Part shown: one piece after another, positions 20,354 through 28,051 of the stretch
How the letters are laid out: every line of letters begins with the position of its first letter
Numbering within the stretch: the stretch's first letter is position 1
The notes under the pieces: model-generated
Seen by the model: only the letters and a program-made list of their open reading frames with translations
Told to the model about the DNA's origin: nothing
Databases searched by the model: none
Position numbers and translations under genes: made by a program
Assembly (NCBI GenBank): GCA_002352285.1
Contig: DEIC01000028.1
Coordinates: forward strand, 8,606 to 36,814
Reading direction: 5' to 3'
DNA length: 28,209 nt
From: Alphaproteobacteria bacterium UBA2784
Lineage (GTDB): Bacteria > Pseudomonadota > Alphaproteobacteria > Micropepsales > Micropepsaceae

Positions 20354-20857
20354 ATGCACGACATGCGGATCGCAGCACTTCGCGGATTGGTGGCATCACT
20401 TGTTCTTGCGGCCCCGCTGATCGGCTCACCGGCACAGGCTCAATCACCTGACCCGGGCGTGAGCCTCTCGGTTGACCTCATCAAGGTGCAGCAGCACCGC
20501 AACGCGCGGATCAATTTGACTTGGACGGGCACACAAGGACCGGCGACGGGATCCATCCAGATTGTCGTCGAGTACCCTGCCCAATTTCTCAACGCTGGCA
20601 TCGGCGGCTCGACCGGCGGCGCCGGAGGCTGGAAGATGCGCTTGCTCGCATCAGGCAAGTGGCAACTGACGCTGTCCCTTTCCAAGAGCGCAGGTGATTT
20701 GGTTTCCGGCCAGATTTTTTCATGGTACCAGCTCAATGGTACGCTGATGAACAATCCGCAGGGCCCGGTGCAAGTGTGTGCAACGCTGGTGCGGGGTGAT
20801 GTCAATAAGCTGCCTCTGACGCCAAGCCCCAAGGTCTGCGTCGACGTCAACCAATAA
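20354..20857 (+). CDS. Small exported protein, unknown
   Basis: The 167-residue product has a clear signal peptide (MRIAALRGLVASLVLAAPL, cleavage at AQA-QS near residue 30). The mature part is about 137 residues and probably beta-rich, with many Gly, Thr and Val and two cysteines near the end (VCATL, VCVDV). The start may be the ATG at 20354 or at 20363; neither has a strong ribosome binding site. It is divergent from the operon of the propeller and DUF11 proteins, and being exported like them it may belong to the same surface system. No family is recognised. Confidence 0.65.
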   Translation: MHDMRIAALRGLVASLVLAAPLIGSPAQAQSPDPGVSLSVDLIKVQQHRNARINLTWTGTQGPATGSIQIVVEYPAQFLNAGIGGSTGGAGGWKMRLLASGKWQLTLSLSKSAGDLVSGQIFSWYQLNGTLMNNPQGPVQVCATLVRGDVNKLPLTPSPKVCVDVNQ

Positions 20858-20866
20858 GGGCGTGCC

Positions 20867-21139
20867 TCACTTCGCCAGCTCCCCCGCCACCTTGCGGAAG
20901 CGTTCCAGCGCGGCCTCCAGATTCTCCACCACATCGGCGGCCACCTCATCGGGCGGCGGCAGAAGGTCGGGGTCGTCCAGCGCGTTGTCCTTCAGCCAGA
21001 AAATATCGAGGTTGACCTTGTCGCGGGCAAGCAGCGCATCGAGGGCAAAGCGTTTGAACTTCTCGCTTTCCGCGCGCTCCTTGCGTCGGCCAGAGCGATA
21101 GCAGGCAACAACATCATCGTCATTTGCCAGCACCGTCAT
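20867..21139 (-). pseudogene. hsdM: Type I restriction-modification HsdM, C-terminal fragment
   Basis: The 90-codon frame contains LLARDKVNLDIFWLKDNALDD, LPPPDEVAADVVENLEAALE and RFRKVAGELAK (in part overlapping), the typical C-terminal end of the HsdM methyltransferase subunit. The SAM-binding motif and the NPPY catalytic motif, hundreds of residues upstream in an intact HsdM, are missing. So is any hsdS. It is a remnant and should have no methyltransferase activity. Confidence 0.75.
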
Positions 21140-21257
21140 ACACGGCGCAAAGATTTATGGCTTGTTTGCTGCGGCGGCGCCAAAAAGAGTGGGCTCAGCG
21201 TCGCCGTGCCTGAGAAAGAGATCGGTAGCTCAGGCGCACATATTGGTATCTCTCACT

Positions 21258-22190
21258 CTACGGGTCAAAAAATTCTTCGTCGATCCGCTTGATGGTTAGC
21301 GTCTCCTCAGTTCGGCAACCAATGCCATGGGCCAGCATCAATCTGGCAAACTGGCTTCCGTCGATCAAAACAATGCGCTTCGACAGCATCTCGGCAGTAT
21401 CACGTGCGCTTGCAGAGAAAGTTGAGGTCGTGACGAACAGACCCTTCGTCGCGCGCACCCGGTCAAGGCTTCCAAAAAAGTCGCGGATTGCGCCCGAGCC
21501 AACGGACGAACCATCTTGATAGCGCTTGGCTTGAACATAGATCCGATCAAGTCCCAGCGGGTCCTGATCGATGACACCGTCGATTCCACCATCTCCGCTT
21601 CCGCCGGTCAGTGCGCGATCCAGAGCACTGGCCGAACCGCCATATCCCATCGCGAGCAGCAGTTGTACGATGACCCGCTCAAAGAATGCGGGCTTTCCTT
21701 GGCGCACTCTCGAAAGAAGGTCTTCTGAAAGTTCTGCCTCCAGTCTGCGATATGCAACTCGGATCGTTTCGTCCGGAGTAAGTGTCGGGTCATCGACAAC
21801 TTTGTCCTTGGCCACAGCGACCGGAGAGCGTTCGTCAGCGTCGCTGCTTCCATCATTACGAAAGGCCGCAAACTCCGGGAAGCGCTGCAAAAACTTGATG
21901 TCGATGCGCTCCGGCGGCGAGGCAAGCACATCGCGACCACGATCCGTGATCGTGAAGCGACCTCGGCCGCTCAGCATGACCAATCCAGCTTTCCCAAGAT
22001 AGCTCTTCGACCAGTGGACCCGATTCGCGAAAGTCGTTTGGCGCCCTGACGGCAGCAAGTGTGCCCGCTCTTCCTCCGAAAGGGCCAATTCCACTGCAAG
22101 CTTTTCAATGACGTCACCAATACGCACTTCGCCCTCGGCCGACGCCCGCAGAACAGGCAACATCAAGGATTGGAAATCGGGAATGGTCAC
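21258..22190 (-). CDS. mrr: Mrr-type restriction endonuclease
   Basis: A 310-residue protein, close in length to E. coli Mrr (304). The N-terminal winged-helix domain (about 1-90, PDFQSLMLPVL, then GRFTITDRG) is typical of Mrr. The C-terminal PD-(D/E)XK-type nuclease domain (about 165-300) carries Asp204 in GDGGIDGVI and the Gln220-x-Lys222 motif in YVQAKRY. Such enzymes cut DNA carrying foreign methylation, which suits a defence island. The start is the GTG at 22190 with AGGAG 7 bases upstream. A longer frame reaches 22400 but shows no homology and no start signal. The GTG overlaps the stop of the hsdR fragment frame (TAGTG). The modification target cannot be read from sequence. Confidence 0.85.
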   Translation of the reverse strand: MTIPDFQSLMLPVLRASAEGEVRIGDVIEKLAVELALSEEERAHLLPSGRQTTFANRVHWSKSYLGKAGLVMLSGRGRFTITDRGRDVLASPPERIDIKFLQRFPEFAAFRNDGSSDADERSPVAVAKDKVVDDPTLTPDETIRVAYRRLEAELSEDLLSRVRQGKPAFFERVIVQLLLAMGYGGSASALDRALTGGSGDGGIDGVIDQDPLGLDRIYVQAKRYQDGSSVGSGAIRDFFGSLDRVRATKGLFVTTSTFSASARDTAEMLSKRIVLIDGSQFARLMLAHGIGCRTEETLTIKRIDEEFFDP

Positions 22191-22324
22191 TATTGCTCTC
22201 CTAAAGCCCAGGCATTTCCCGGCCCGGCGCCAAGGTTCATCTCGCCGCGGTCTTGGACAACCCACCCCGCCGGGCCAAGCTGCGCGTCGATCTTCATGCG
22301 GGCCAGTTGCTCGGGGGTGGGCAC
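22190..22324 (-). pseudogene. hsdR: Type I restriction HsdR, N-terminal fragment
   Basis: The 44-codon frame reads TPEQLARMKIDAQL and then GPAGWVVQDRGEMNLGAGPG, matching the start of many HsdR subunits (AGWVVQD and MNL are typical). It diverges to NAWALGEQ and stops where an intact HsdR would continue with about 700-1000 more residues. Its TAG overlaps the mrr GTG by one base, so if translated it would couple to mrr. It is a deletion scar of a type I restriction gene. Confidence 0.6.
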
Positions 22325-22396
22325 GGAGCGGGATATTGCCCGCTGCAACCTGCACTGGCAATTCGCTTGCGGCGCGGGTCTTGCCCACTTCGCCGG

Positions 22397-23512
22397 TCAC
22401 AAGCCGCTGCCGCCAGCCCGCCGCGCACTGACAAACGCCTCAAGATCGTCAAGCGTAAGCTCATTAGCCGTGGTCGGTTTTGGCTTGCCAACTCCGGCCA
22501 CCAGCTCCAGCTGCCGGTGGGTCGCGATCGTCCCATAGCTCGTAAACGTTGTCAGCATGTCGCTATGGCCCAGATTCTGACTCCATGCCTTCAACTCTTC
22601 GGGTGTGCGGCACATCGCCTGCCCCATGCGGGCCAGCGTCGCGCGCAAACTGTGCGGATTGTAATAGGGCAGGCCCGCCGCCCCGAAAGCGCGCTTGAAA
22701 ATCTCGCGGATCGGATCGGCCGTCATCCAAGGGTTCCGCGACAGGCGCACAATCGTCGCGCCGCTGTCGCCCCCCAGATCAACTACGCTGGCTGGAAATA
22801 GGGGATCATCGGGGCCAAAGCCCATCTCGGTTTGAAGGAACCGCACCCAGTCCGCGACGATGGCAAGGGGCACATCACCCACCGGAAAAAAGCCCGCGGT
22901 GAAGGTCTTGGCCTTTTTGGTGCGCACTTCCCGCGCGTCCCAGAAGACCTTTCGGGCAGCAATGTCGATGTGTTTCAGCTTCAGGGAGGCCACGGCCCCA
23001 TCGCGGCCCCCGGTCAGGAGGATGAAGGCCACCACCGCCCGGTCTCGTTTCTCCATCGGCGTTGATGTCGGCATGATCGAAAGCACGTGCAGCACTTGAG
23101 CCAGTTCGGGCGAGGGTTTCTCGCGCCGTCCCTCGGCCACCCGCACATCATGGTCCGACGGCGAAAAATAGGCGGCGTCTGAAGGCTTGATGCGCGAGCG
23201 ATAACCCGGCTGGTCAGCCAACCAGAGGAAAAATGCGCAGAGATGGCGCAGTATCGAGGCGATGGTGGCCCGGCTCAGCGGTTTCGCCGATCCGTCCCTG
23301 CGGCCCTGCTTGGCCAGCTGCATCTTGAACCCGCGCGCCTGCTCCACGTGAAACTTCCGGAAGGACCGAAAGCCCGTATAGGCTTCAAAGCGGGCGATGG
23401 CGGCGGCCGCCATGTCGATGGTGGCGGCCGACCGCCCCCGCGCCTCGCTCAACCAGCGACAGTACTGCTGCTTGATTCGCTCATTCTCAGGGCAATGATC
23501 AGGCTTCGACAT
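22397..23512 (-). CDS. Tyrosine recombinase / integrase
   Basis: The ATG at 23512 has GAGGAGA upstream and gives 371 residues. The N-terminal SAM-like DNA-binding domain is at about 8-105. The catalytic domain shows Arg170 (LLTGGRDGA), His287-x-x-Arg290 (HSLRATLA), His316 (NLGHSDM) and the nucleophile Tyr326 (TFTSYGT). The full set of key residues is present, so it should be active. It is unlike the P4-type integrase nearer the tRNA. It lies next to alpA, a common pairing in integrated elements of alphaproteobacteria. It may be the recombinase of an older element inside the island, or it may resolve the element. Its target site was not found. Confidence 0.88.
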   Translation of the reverse strand: MSKPDHCPENERIKQQYCRWLSEARGRSAATIDMAAAAIARFEAYTGFRSFRKFHVEQARGFKMQLAKQGRRDGSAKPLSRATIASILRHLCAFFLWLADQPGYRSRIKPSDAAYFSPSDHDVRVAEGRREKPSPELAQVLHVLSIMPTSTPMEKRDRAVVAFILLTGGRDGAVASLKLKHIDIAARKVFWDAREVRTKKAKTFTAGFFPVGDVPLAIVADWVRFLQTEMGFGPDDPLFPASVVDLGGDSGATIVRLSRNPWMTADPIREIFKRAFGAAGLPYYNPHSLRATLARMGQAMCRTPEELKAWSQNLGHSDMLTTFTSYGTIATHRQLELVAGVGKPKPTTANELTLDDLEAFVSARRAGGSGL

Positions 23513-23559
23513 CACACTTCTCCTCTGGGCAACATTTAGGAACGGTGCCCGCCGCTCCA

Positions 23560-23637
23560 TTAGACCTCGGCGGCCTCTTCGACCAAATAGGTCAGATGCC
23601 ACTTCACGCGGCGCGCGGAAGCATTGCGGCGGGCCAT
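23560..23637 (-). pseudogene. Truncated helix-turn-helix micro-ORF
   Basis: The 25-codon frame starts 2 bp after the alpA stop and reads MARRNASARRVKWHLTYLVE followed by EAAEV before TAA. The start resembles small helix-turn-helix proteins with a YTVEEAA motif that often sit beside alpA. Here the recognition helix is missing. It is likely a truncated relative, though a short peptide may still be made. Confidence 0.4.
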
Positions 23638-23638
23638 G

Positions 23639-23854
23639 TCAGACGCCGCGCTCGATGAGCTTCTGGATGTCCTCAGCCCGCCAGGCGGTGATGCGTGGGC
23701 CGAGCTTCACCGGCTGGGGAAAGCGTCCGGTTCTGACGCCCTCCCACCATGTGGATCTGCTGACCGGAATGGGGCCTGCAGGCGCAAGGATCGCAGCGAG
23801 CCGCAGAAGGCCGGAGGATGGTGATGCGCTTTTCTCTGTCATGTCCGAATCCAT
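23639..23854 (-). CDS. AlpA-family DNA-binding regulator
   Basis: A 71-residue protein with the MerR-like AlpA fold: SRSTWWEGVRTGRFPQPVKL followed by ITAWRAEDIQKLI. AlpA proteins act as excisionases or as activators of an adjacent integrase gene. It is upstream of the 22397-23512 recombinase on the same strand and downstream of a perfect 29-bp palindrome that could be its operator. The start at 23854 is chosen over the ATG at 23842; neither has a strong ribosome binding site. The family's N-terminal strand is slightly shortened (LLRLAAILAPAG). Confidence 0.8.
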   Translation of the reverse strand: MDSDMTEKSASPSSGLLRLAAILAPAGPIPVSRSTWWEGVRTGRFPQPVKLGPRITAWRAEDIQKLIERGV

Positions 23855-23900
23855 CTCGTTGGATGGAGTCGGTTCTGACTGGTCGATCAGGCTTTGTGCG

Positions 23901-23929
23901 GGATATCCGGAAAGGCTTTCCGGATATCC
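23901..23929. repeat. Perfect 29-bp palindrome upstream of alpA
   Basis: GGATATCCGGAAAG and its reverse complement flank a single central G. Three further pairs on each side match after one mismatch. Each arm also contains the smaller palindrome CGGATATCCG. It lies between the stop of the coiled-coil gene (23960) and the start of alpA (23854). It could be an operator for alpA control or a terminator stem, though no T-tract follows. Confidence 0.7.
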
Positions 23930-23959
23930 GGCAGCTTGGCCAATTCCACGAAAGGGCGC

Positions 23960-24802
23960 CTAGCCCAACATAACGTCCGGAAAACGCTCACGAACAGCCG
24001 CAACAGCTTCCCTAAGCGTACTCCGCACCGTGCCGTCATCGATCGGGATACCGATCTTGGCGCCGTCCTCGACGATTTCAGCAGGCACCTTAGACCGTGG
24101 TGCAGATGGATTATATGCATACCCACGGCGTGCCATGATAACCACCAGCCTCTGATATTTGAAAATAACCTTTGGGTTCGGCTCTTCATCCATCTGCAAG
24201 GCCTGCGCGCTCGCCGCCGCGCGAAGCGCCTCAATCTCTTCCCGGAGAGTCGAAATCTCTGTCGCTTGGTCACGAACACAAGCATTGAGAGACTCGGCAT
24301 GCTTCGCTGCCTTCTCGCGCTCGGTCGCAAGGCGCGCTTCAAAGGCAGCGGTCAACTCGCGCTGTTGGTCTTGCGCTTGCCTCGCCACAGCCATCGCCTT
24401 GGTCGCACGCTCGTTGGCGATGCGATAATGCTCGGGCCAGTCGGCAATCACCTGTCCGTACCGCGTGACGTGCTCAATCAGAGCTACCGGCACATCGAGT
24501 TCAATCCGATTAGCCCAGCCCAAAAAAAGCCCGGGTGAGTTCTTTGTGGCCAACAGCCTTGCTTCGGCTGCCCTTTGGGTAAGATCCATGCGCCGCCCGA
24601 ACTCTTTGGCCAGCGGCAACGAGCCGACCAAGTGTTTGATGCCAGACCACCGCACTTGCTGCGGATCTTTACCCAGGCTCAGCGCCACGCCCTCCTCAAG
24701 CGTCCAACGCGCGCAGCGGCTCCAATGAGCGAAGTCTGCGTCACGGGCTGGATCGTTGTAGTAGGCGATGGGGTCAAAGGGCTTACCGGGACCTTTCACC
24801 AT
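23960..24802 (-). CDS. Coiled-coil protein of unknown function
   Basis: The ATG at 24802, with GGGGGAGAG upstream, gives 280 residues. The N-terminal part (about 1-125, FDPIAYYNDPARDADFAHWS, then WTLEEGVALSLGKDP) looks like a DNA-element-associated domain I cannot name. A long coiled coil runs at about 130-210, rich in Ala, Glu, Arg and Gln. The C-terminal part (about 212-280, FKYQRLVVIMARRGY, then GTVRSTLREA) could be a small winged helix. There is no signal peptide, so it is cytoplasmic. Its place between the integrase and alpA suggests a role in control or maintenance of the element, which is inference. Confidence 0.6.
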   Translation of the reverse strand: MVKGPGKPFDPIAYYNDPARDADFAHWSRCARWTLEEGVALSLGKDPQQVRWSGIKHLVGSLPLAKEFGRRMDLTQRAAEARLLATKNSPGLFLGWANRIELDVPVALIEHVTRYGQVIADWPEHYRIANERATKAMAVARQAQDQQRELTAAFEARLATEREKAAKHAESLNACVRDQATEISTLREEIEALRAAASAQALQMDEEPNPKVIFKYQRLVVIMARRGYAYNPSAPRSKVPAEIVEDGAKIGIPIDDGTVRSTLREAVAAVRERFPDVMLG

Positions 24803-24971
24803 CAATTTCTCTCCCCCGACTTCAGCCCCCACCAAAAGCCAAATCGTGTTGTTGACGGCCCCAGATGATGAGCGATTCGGGTCGCGGTGCAAACGATGAT
24901 CCCGTCAAAGCCGCAAAGCTTCGGAAATTGCAACTCATTGTTCTGTATTGGCAATTCTTGCGAGAGCAATT

Positions 24972-26228
24972 CTAGCGCGGTCGACGATCCCTCAGTGCCA
25001 CCATCGGCAGCACATTGGTGGTGGCGTCCCCGCGCAACCCGTCCAGAAGATCCGCCCACCACTGCGCCATCACCCGGCGCTCTGTCATCGCATCACCGCG
25101 GGCATAGGCGCGGCGCACGGCGTCGCGGTCCTGATGCGCCAGCGAGCGCTCGATCGCATCCGGCGAAAAGCGGTTAGAGGCGTTGAGGATTGTTGACGCC
25201 GTCGCGCGAAACCCATGACTCGTGTGCACATCCGCCCCCACGCCCATCCGGCGCAGGGCGAGGTTCATCGTGTTCTCGCTCATCGGCCGGCGCGAACGGC
25301 CGACTGCGGGAAACACATAACCTTCAGGCCCTGTCAGCTCTTTCAGGGTGCGCAGAATGGCAATCGCCTGCCGCGACAGGGGCTTCACATGGGCCTGCCG
25401 CAACTTCATGCGCTCGGCAGGCACCGTCCAGAGCGCACGCTCCAGATCGAACTCGCTCCACAGGGCCTGCCGCAACTCGCCCGGGCGGGGATAGAGCAAT
25501 GCCATCAGTTGGAGTGCGGCGCCGGTGATCGGGCTGTTCTGGGCATAGATGTCGATCAGGCGCAGAAGGTCCCCCAGCTTCTGCTCATCCGTAATGGCGG
25601 CATGGTGCTTCTGCTTCGGGCTCGCAATGGCCCCGCGCGTGGCCGCCGAAGGATCCGCGTCCGCAATGCCGTGCTGCATGGCAAGCCGGAACACTTCGCC
25701 GATGACGGTGCGCATGCGCCGTGCGGTCTCAAGATTTCCGGTATCTTCTTCCCGGCGCAGCGCGGCCACCACATCCAGTGTCCGGATTGCCGCGATCGGC
25801 ATGGGCGCAAGCGACGCCTCCAGCTTGCCCAGAATCCATTTGACCTTGGTGATCGTCACCGGGGCCCTGCCCGCCTTGACCTTCTTTTCGACCAGCCGGT
25901 CAGCGACAGCGCCAAATGTGTTGGCGGCAAACAGGCGTCGCTGCTCCAAAACCTCGCGCTTGACCGCAGAGGGGTCCCTGCCTTCATCCAGCTGGCGGCG
26001 GGCCGCGTGGGCCTTTTCGCGCGCATCGCGCAGCGAGACGTCGGGATAGGTCCCAAGGGCAAGCAGCTTGGTCTTGCCGCCGAAGCGGTACTCAAGCCGC
26101 CAGTAGCGGCCGCCATTGGGCATCACCCACAGCTGCAGCCCGCGCCCGTCCGACATCTTGCGCACGCCGGTTCCCGGCTTCGCTTTCCGGACGGTGGTGT
26201 CAGTCAGCTTGTCGCGCAGCCATGCCAT
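24972..26228 (-). CDS. int: P4-type tyrosine integrase
   Basis: The ATG at 26228 gives 418 residues. The N-terminal arm-binding domain (DUF4102-like, about 1-90: LTDTTVRKAKPG, YWRLEYRFGGK, LALGTYPDVSL) is typical of P4-family integrases. The catalytic domain has Arg248 (RPGELR), Lys275 (ERMKLR), His338-x-x-Arg341 (HGFRATAS), His365 (LAHQ) and the nucleophile Tyr375 (RAYARG), ending in QWWADLL. All key residues are intact. It reads away from the tRNA-Thr gene and lies about 170 bp from its 3' end, the usual place for a tRNA-targeting integrase. The frame continues upstream to 26306, but that would run through the iterons and lacks homology. It is the likely enzyme for all three att copies. Confidence 0.92.
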   Translation of the reverse strand: MAWLRDKLTDTTVRKAKPGTGVRKMSDGRGLQLWVMPNGGRYWRLEYRFGGKTKLLALGTYPDVSLRDAREKAHAARRQLDEGRDPSAVKREVLEQRRLFAANTFGAVADRLVEKKVKAGRAPVTITKVKWILGKLEASLAPMPIAAIRTLDVVAALRREEDTGNLETARRMRTVIGEVFRLAMQHGIADADPSAATRGAIASPKQKHHAAITDEQKLGDLLRLIDIYAQNSPITGAALQLMALLYPRPGELRQALWSEFDLERALWTVPAERMKLRQAHVKPLSRQAIAILRTLKELTGPEGYVFPAVGRSRRPMSENTMNLALRRMGVGADVHTSHGFRATASTILNASNRFSPDAIERSLAHQDRDAVRRAYARGDAMTERRVMAQWWADLLDGLRGDATTNVLPMVALRDRRPR

Positions 26229-26238
26229 AGTGATGAGA

Positions 26239-26290
26239 TTCCGGTATCGACGGTTTTGGCCGCCTTTGATACCGTAATTTCTACCGGAAC
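26239..26290. repeat. Right-end iterons beside the integrase
   Basis: An inverted exact copy, TTCCGGTAT, lies at 26239-26247. A direct pair follows with one mismatch each (ATACCGTAA at 26269-26277 and CTACCGGAA at 26281-26289), again with a 12-bp period. These resemble the pairs at 234-254 and 9494-9514 and would be the right-hand arm-type sites. They also overlap the region where the int promoter must lie, so integrase may repress itself. Confidence 0.55.
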
Positions 26291-26304
26291 CTTTCATGAA
26301 TGTC

Positions 26305-26326
26305 AAAAAATGACGCTGGACGTCAT
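26305..26326 (-). terminator. Rho-independent terminator downstream of tRNA-Thr
   Basis: On the minus strand ATGACG-TCCAG-CGTCAT forms a 6-bp stem with a 5-base loop and runs straight into six T. It lies between the tRNA and the integrase and would stop tRNA transcription from entering int. Confidence 0.7.
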
Positions 26327-26400
26327 CGGACGAAAAATACGCCTATCCACATGATATAAAAGACATAATCGGATTGTTCTGGACAACGTCGGATTTTGGG

Positions 26401-26419
26401 ATGGTGCCGCTTGCGTGAC
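26401..26419 (+). repeat. Right att copy inside the tRNA-Thr 3' end
   Basis: The sequence atggtgccgcttgcgtgac covers the 3' acceptor end and part of the T-arm of the tRNA. Related copies lie at 156-173 and 9417-9436. Because it is the intact version, the tRNA is kept functional by the element-borne or original end. Confidence 0.7.
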
Positions 26420-26477
26420 TCGAACACGCGACCCCCTCATTACGAATGAGGTGCTCTACCGGCTGAGCTAAAGCGGC
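26402..26477 (-). tRNA. tRNA-Thr (anticodon CGT)
   Basis: The 76-nt cloverleaf is complete: acceptor GCCGCTT pairs with AAGCGGC, the D-arm is GCTC/GAGC, the anticodon stem CCTCA/TGAGG carries loop TTCGTAA (anticodon CGT, reading ACG), and the T-arm is GCGTG-TTCGAGT-CACGC. CCA is encoded. It serves as the integration site. Confidence 0.95.
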
Positions 26478-26699
26478 CCGAAGGAAGCACGGCGTCCATG
26501 CACATCTGTGACGCCCGCCCTTGAAAGCGCCGGGAAAATAGGGGGAGAACCCCTTGGCCGCAACAGTTCAATTGCCCGGGCGGGTGCTTTTTCGCTTGCG
26601 CCTGCTCGGTAAAGTGCGGGGGCATTGCGCAATTTGGAGCCTGAGGGGCCAAGACGGCGACAGCGCCTGGCGGGCGGGCGCCATTTCGGGGAGCTTTTG

Positions 26700-27986
26700 A
26701 TGACTTTTGCCTTGACCATGCGGGCATTTTCACGGGCGGGCTTTCTGGCGGGCCTGATGGTGGCTGCCTTTATCTGGCCGGGCCTTGCCCCCTTGGCCGG
26801 GGCGCAGGATCGCCCCCGCGAGGAATGGGAGGCGATGTTTGATGAAACCGCCACCGCCTCGGCCATGCCGATGACGCTGGAAAATGGCGTGCTGAAGGGG
26901 CCGGGCGCCGAATTTCTCATCCGCCGTGGTTCACAAGCACGTTTCGTGATGTTCGGCGAGGAGCACGGCATCGGCACAATTGCCGACATCGCCACCGCCT
27001 ATGTCACGGCGCTGGGGCCGGCCGGGTTTACGCGCGCCGCCATCGAAACCGATCCGTGGATGGGGACGCGCCTTGAAACCACGCTGCGCAAGGGCGGCAT
27101 GGAGGCCCTGCGTGATTATTTCCGCGCGCCCGGCAACAAGCTCTCGATCCCGCTTTATTTCTGGGAGGGCGATGCACGCTTTGCCCAGGCAGTAATCGCC
27201 AATGCCGGAGAAGATGCCCCGGCTCTCTTTGGCCTCGATCAGGTTTTCACCTATGCGGCACAGACGCTGCTGGCTGAAATTGCCACACGCAGTGTTTCTG
27301 CCGAGGCGCGCGCCCGCGCGCAGGCGCTTTCGTTGCGTGCCGGTTCAGAAGACAGTTTTCTGGGCAAGGCCGAACCCGAAGCGCTGCAATCGTTGCGCGC
27401 CCTTCTCGATGCAGAGGGCGACAGGCCGCTGATCGAGATCGTTGATGCGATGATGGCGTCCGCTGAAATCTATGCGCCCTTCGTCTCGGAAAGCGCAACC
27501 AGCATCTATGAGGCGAACCTTGCCCGCGAAACGCTGATGAAGCGCAATCTGATGGCAGCTCTGGGCAAGCTCGACAGCGGCGAGGACATGCCGCGCATCT
27601 TTCTCAAATTCGGCGCCTGGCATCTTTATCGCGGTCTGTCGCCAACATTGGTGCCTGCCCTTGGCGGCTTTGTGGCCGACCTTGCCCTGATCCGGGGCGA
27701 AGAGACGTTTTCGGTTGTGGTGCTGTGCGGGCCGGGGGCACAGACAGTTGATCTCTCGGGCAATGCAATGCCGTGCAACGAAAAGTTCGAGGAAGACAGC
27801 GGCCGCTTTGCCCGCCACGTGGCGGAAGAGGGCATGACGGTGTTTGACCTGTCGTGGTTCAAGAAGAAGCCCAAACGCCTTGGCATCATTCCTGAAGCCT
27901 TCCGCGACATGGTGCTGGCCTATGATGCGCTGGTGATCGTGCCCGGCGCCGAACCGGCCGTGTTTGTGGTGCCGCCGGGGGAGTGA
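26700..27986 (+). CDS. Exported protein with GEEHG motif, unknown
   Basis: The ATG at 26700 has GGGGAG upstream and gives 428 residues. A signal peptide (about 1-35, hydrophobic 12-33, cleavage near AGA-QD) indicates export. The motifs FGEEHGIGTIADI (about 82-94) and FGAWHLYRGL (about 309-318) offer conserved Glu and His residues. These are loosely reminiscent of erythromycin-esterase-like or ChaN-like folds, but I cannot assign a family. It lies outside the island, on the chromosomal side of the tRNA. The frame is open upstream to 26625, but that ATG has no ribosome binding site. Confidence 0.7.
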   Translation: MTFALTMRAFSRAGFLAGLMVAAFIWPGLAPLAGAQDRPREEWEAMFDETATASAMPMTLENGVLKGPGAEFLIRRGSQARFVMFGEEHGIGTIADIATAYVTALGPAGFTRAAIETDPWMGTRLETTLRKGGMEALRDYFRAPGNKLSIPLYFWEGDARFAQAVIANAGEDAPALFGLDQVFTYAAQTLLAEIATRSVSAEARARAQALSLRAGSEDSFLGKAEPEALQSLRALLDAEGDRPLIEIVDAMMASAEIYAPFVSESATSIYEANLARETLMKRNLMAALGKLDSGEDMPRIFLKFGAWHLYRGLSPTLVPALGGFVADLALIRGEETFSVVVLCGPGAQTVDLSGNAMPCNEKFEEDSGRFARHVAEEGMTVFDLSWFKKKPKRLGIIPEAFRDMVLAYDALVIVPGAEPAVFVVPPGE

Positions 27987-28051
27987 AATTTTCTCTTTCC
28001 TTTCGCCTCCCCCTGTTCATGGGCTCTCGGATTCACACATCTTGCTTCCAC

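Noticed and set aside
22191..22400. Upstream extension of the Mrr frame to 22400
   Set aside because: No Mrr homology or start signal is seen there. The GTG at 22190 has a ribosome binding site, and a different frame in this stretch carries hsdR sequence.
26229..26306. Longer integrase start at 26306
   Set aside because: The extension would be encoded by the iterons and shows no family similarity. The P4-type N-terminus begins at the ATG at 26228.
25215..26354. Plus-strand frame of 379 codons
   Set aside because: It is antisense to the P4-type integrase, which has all catalytic residues; the frame has no family features.
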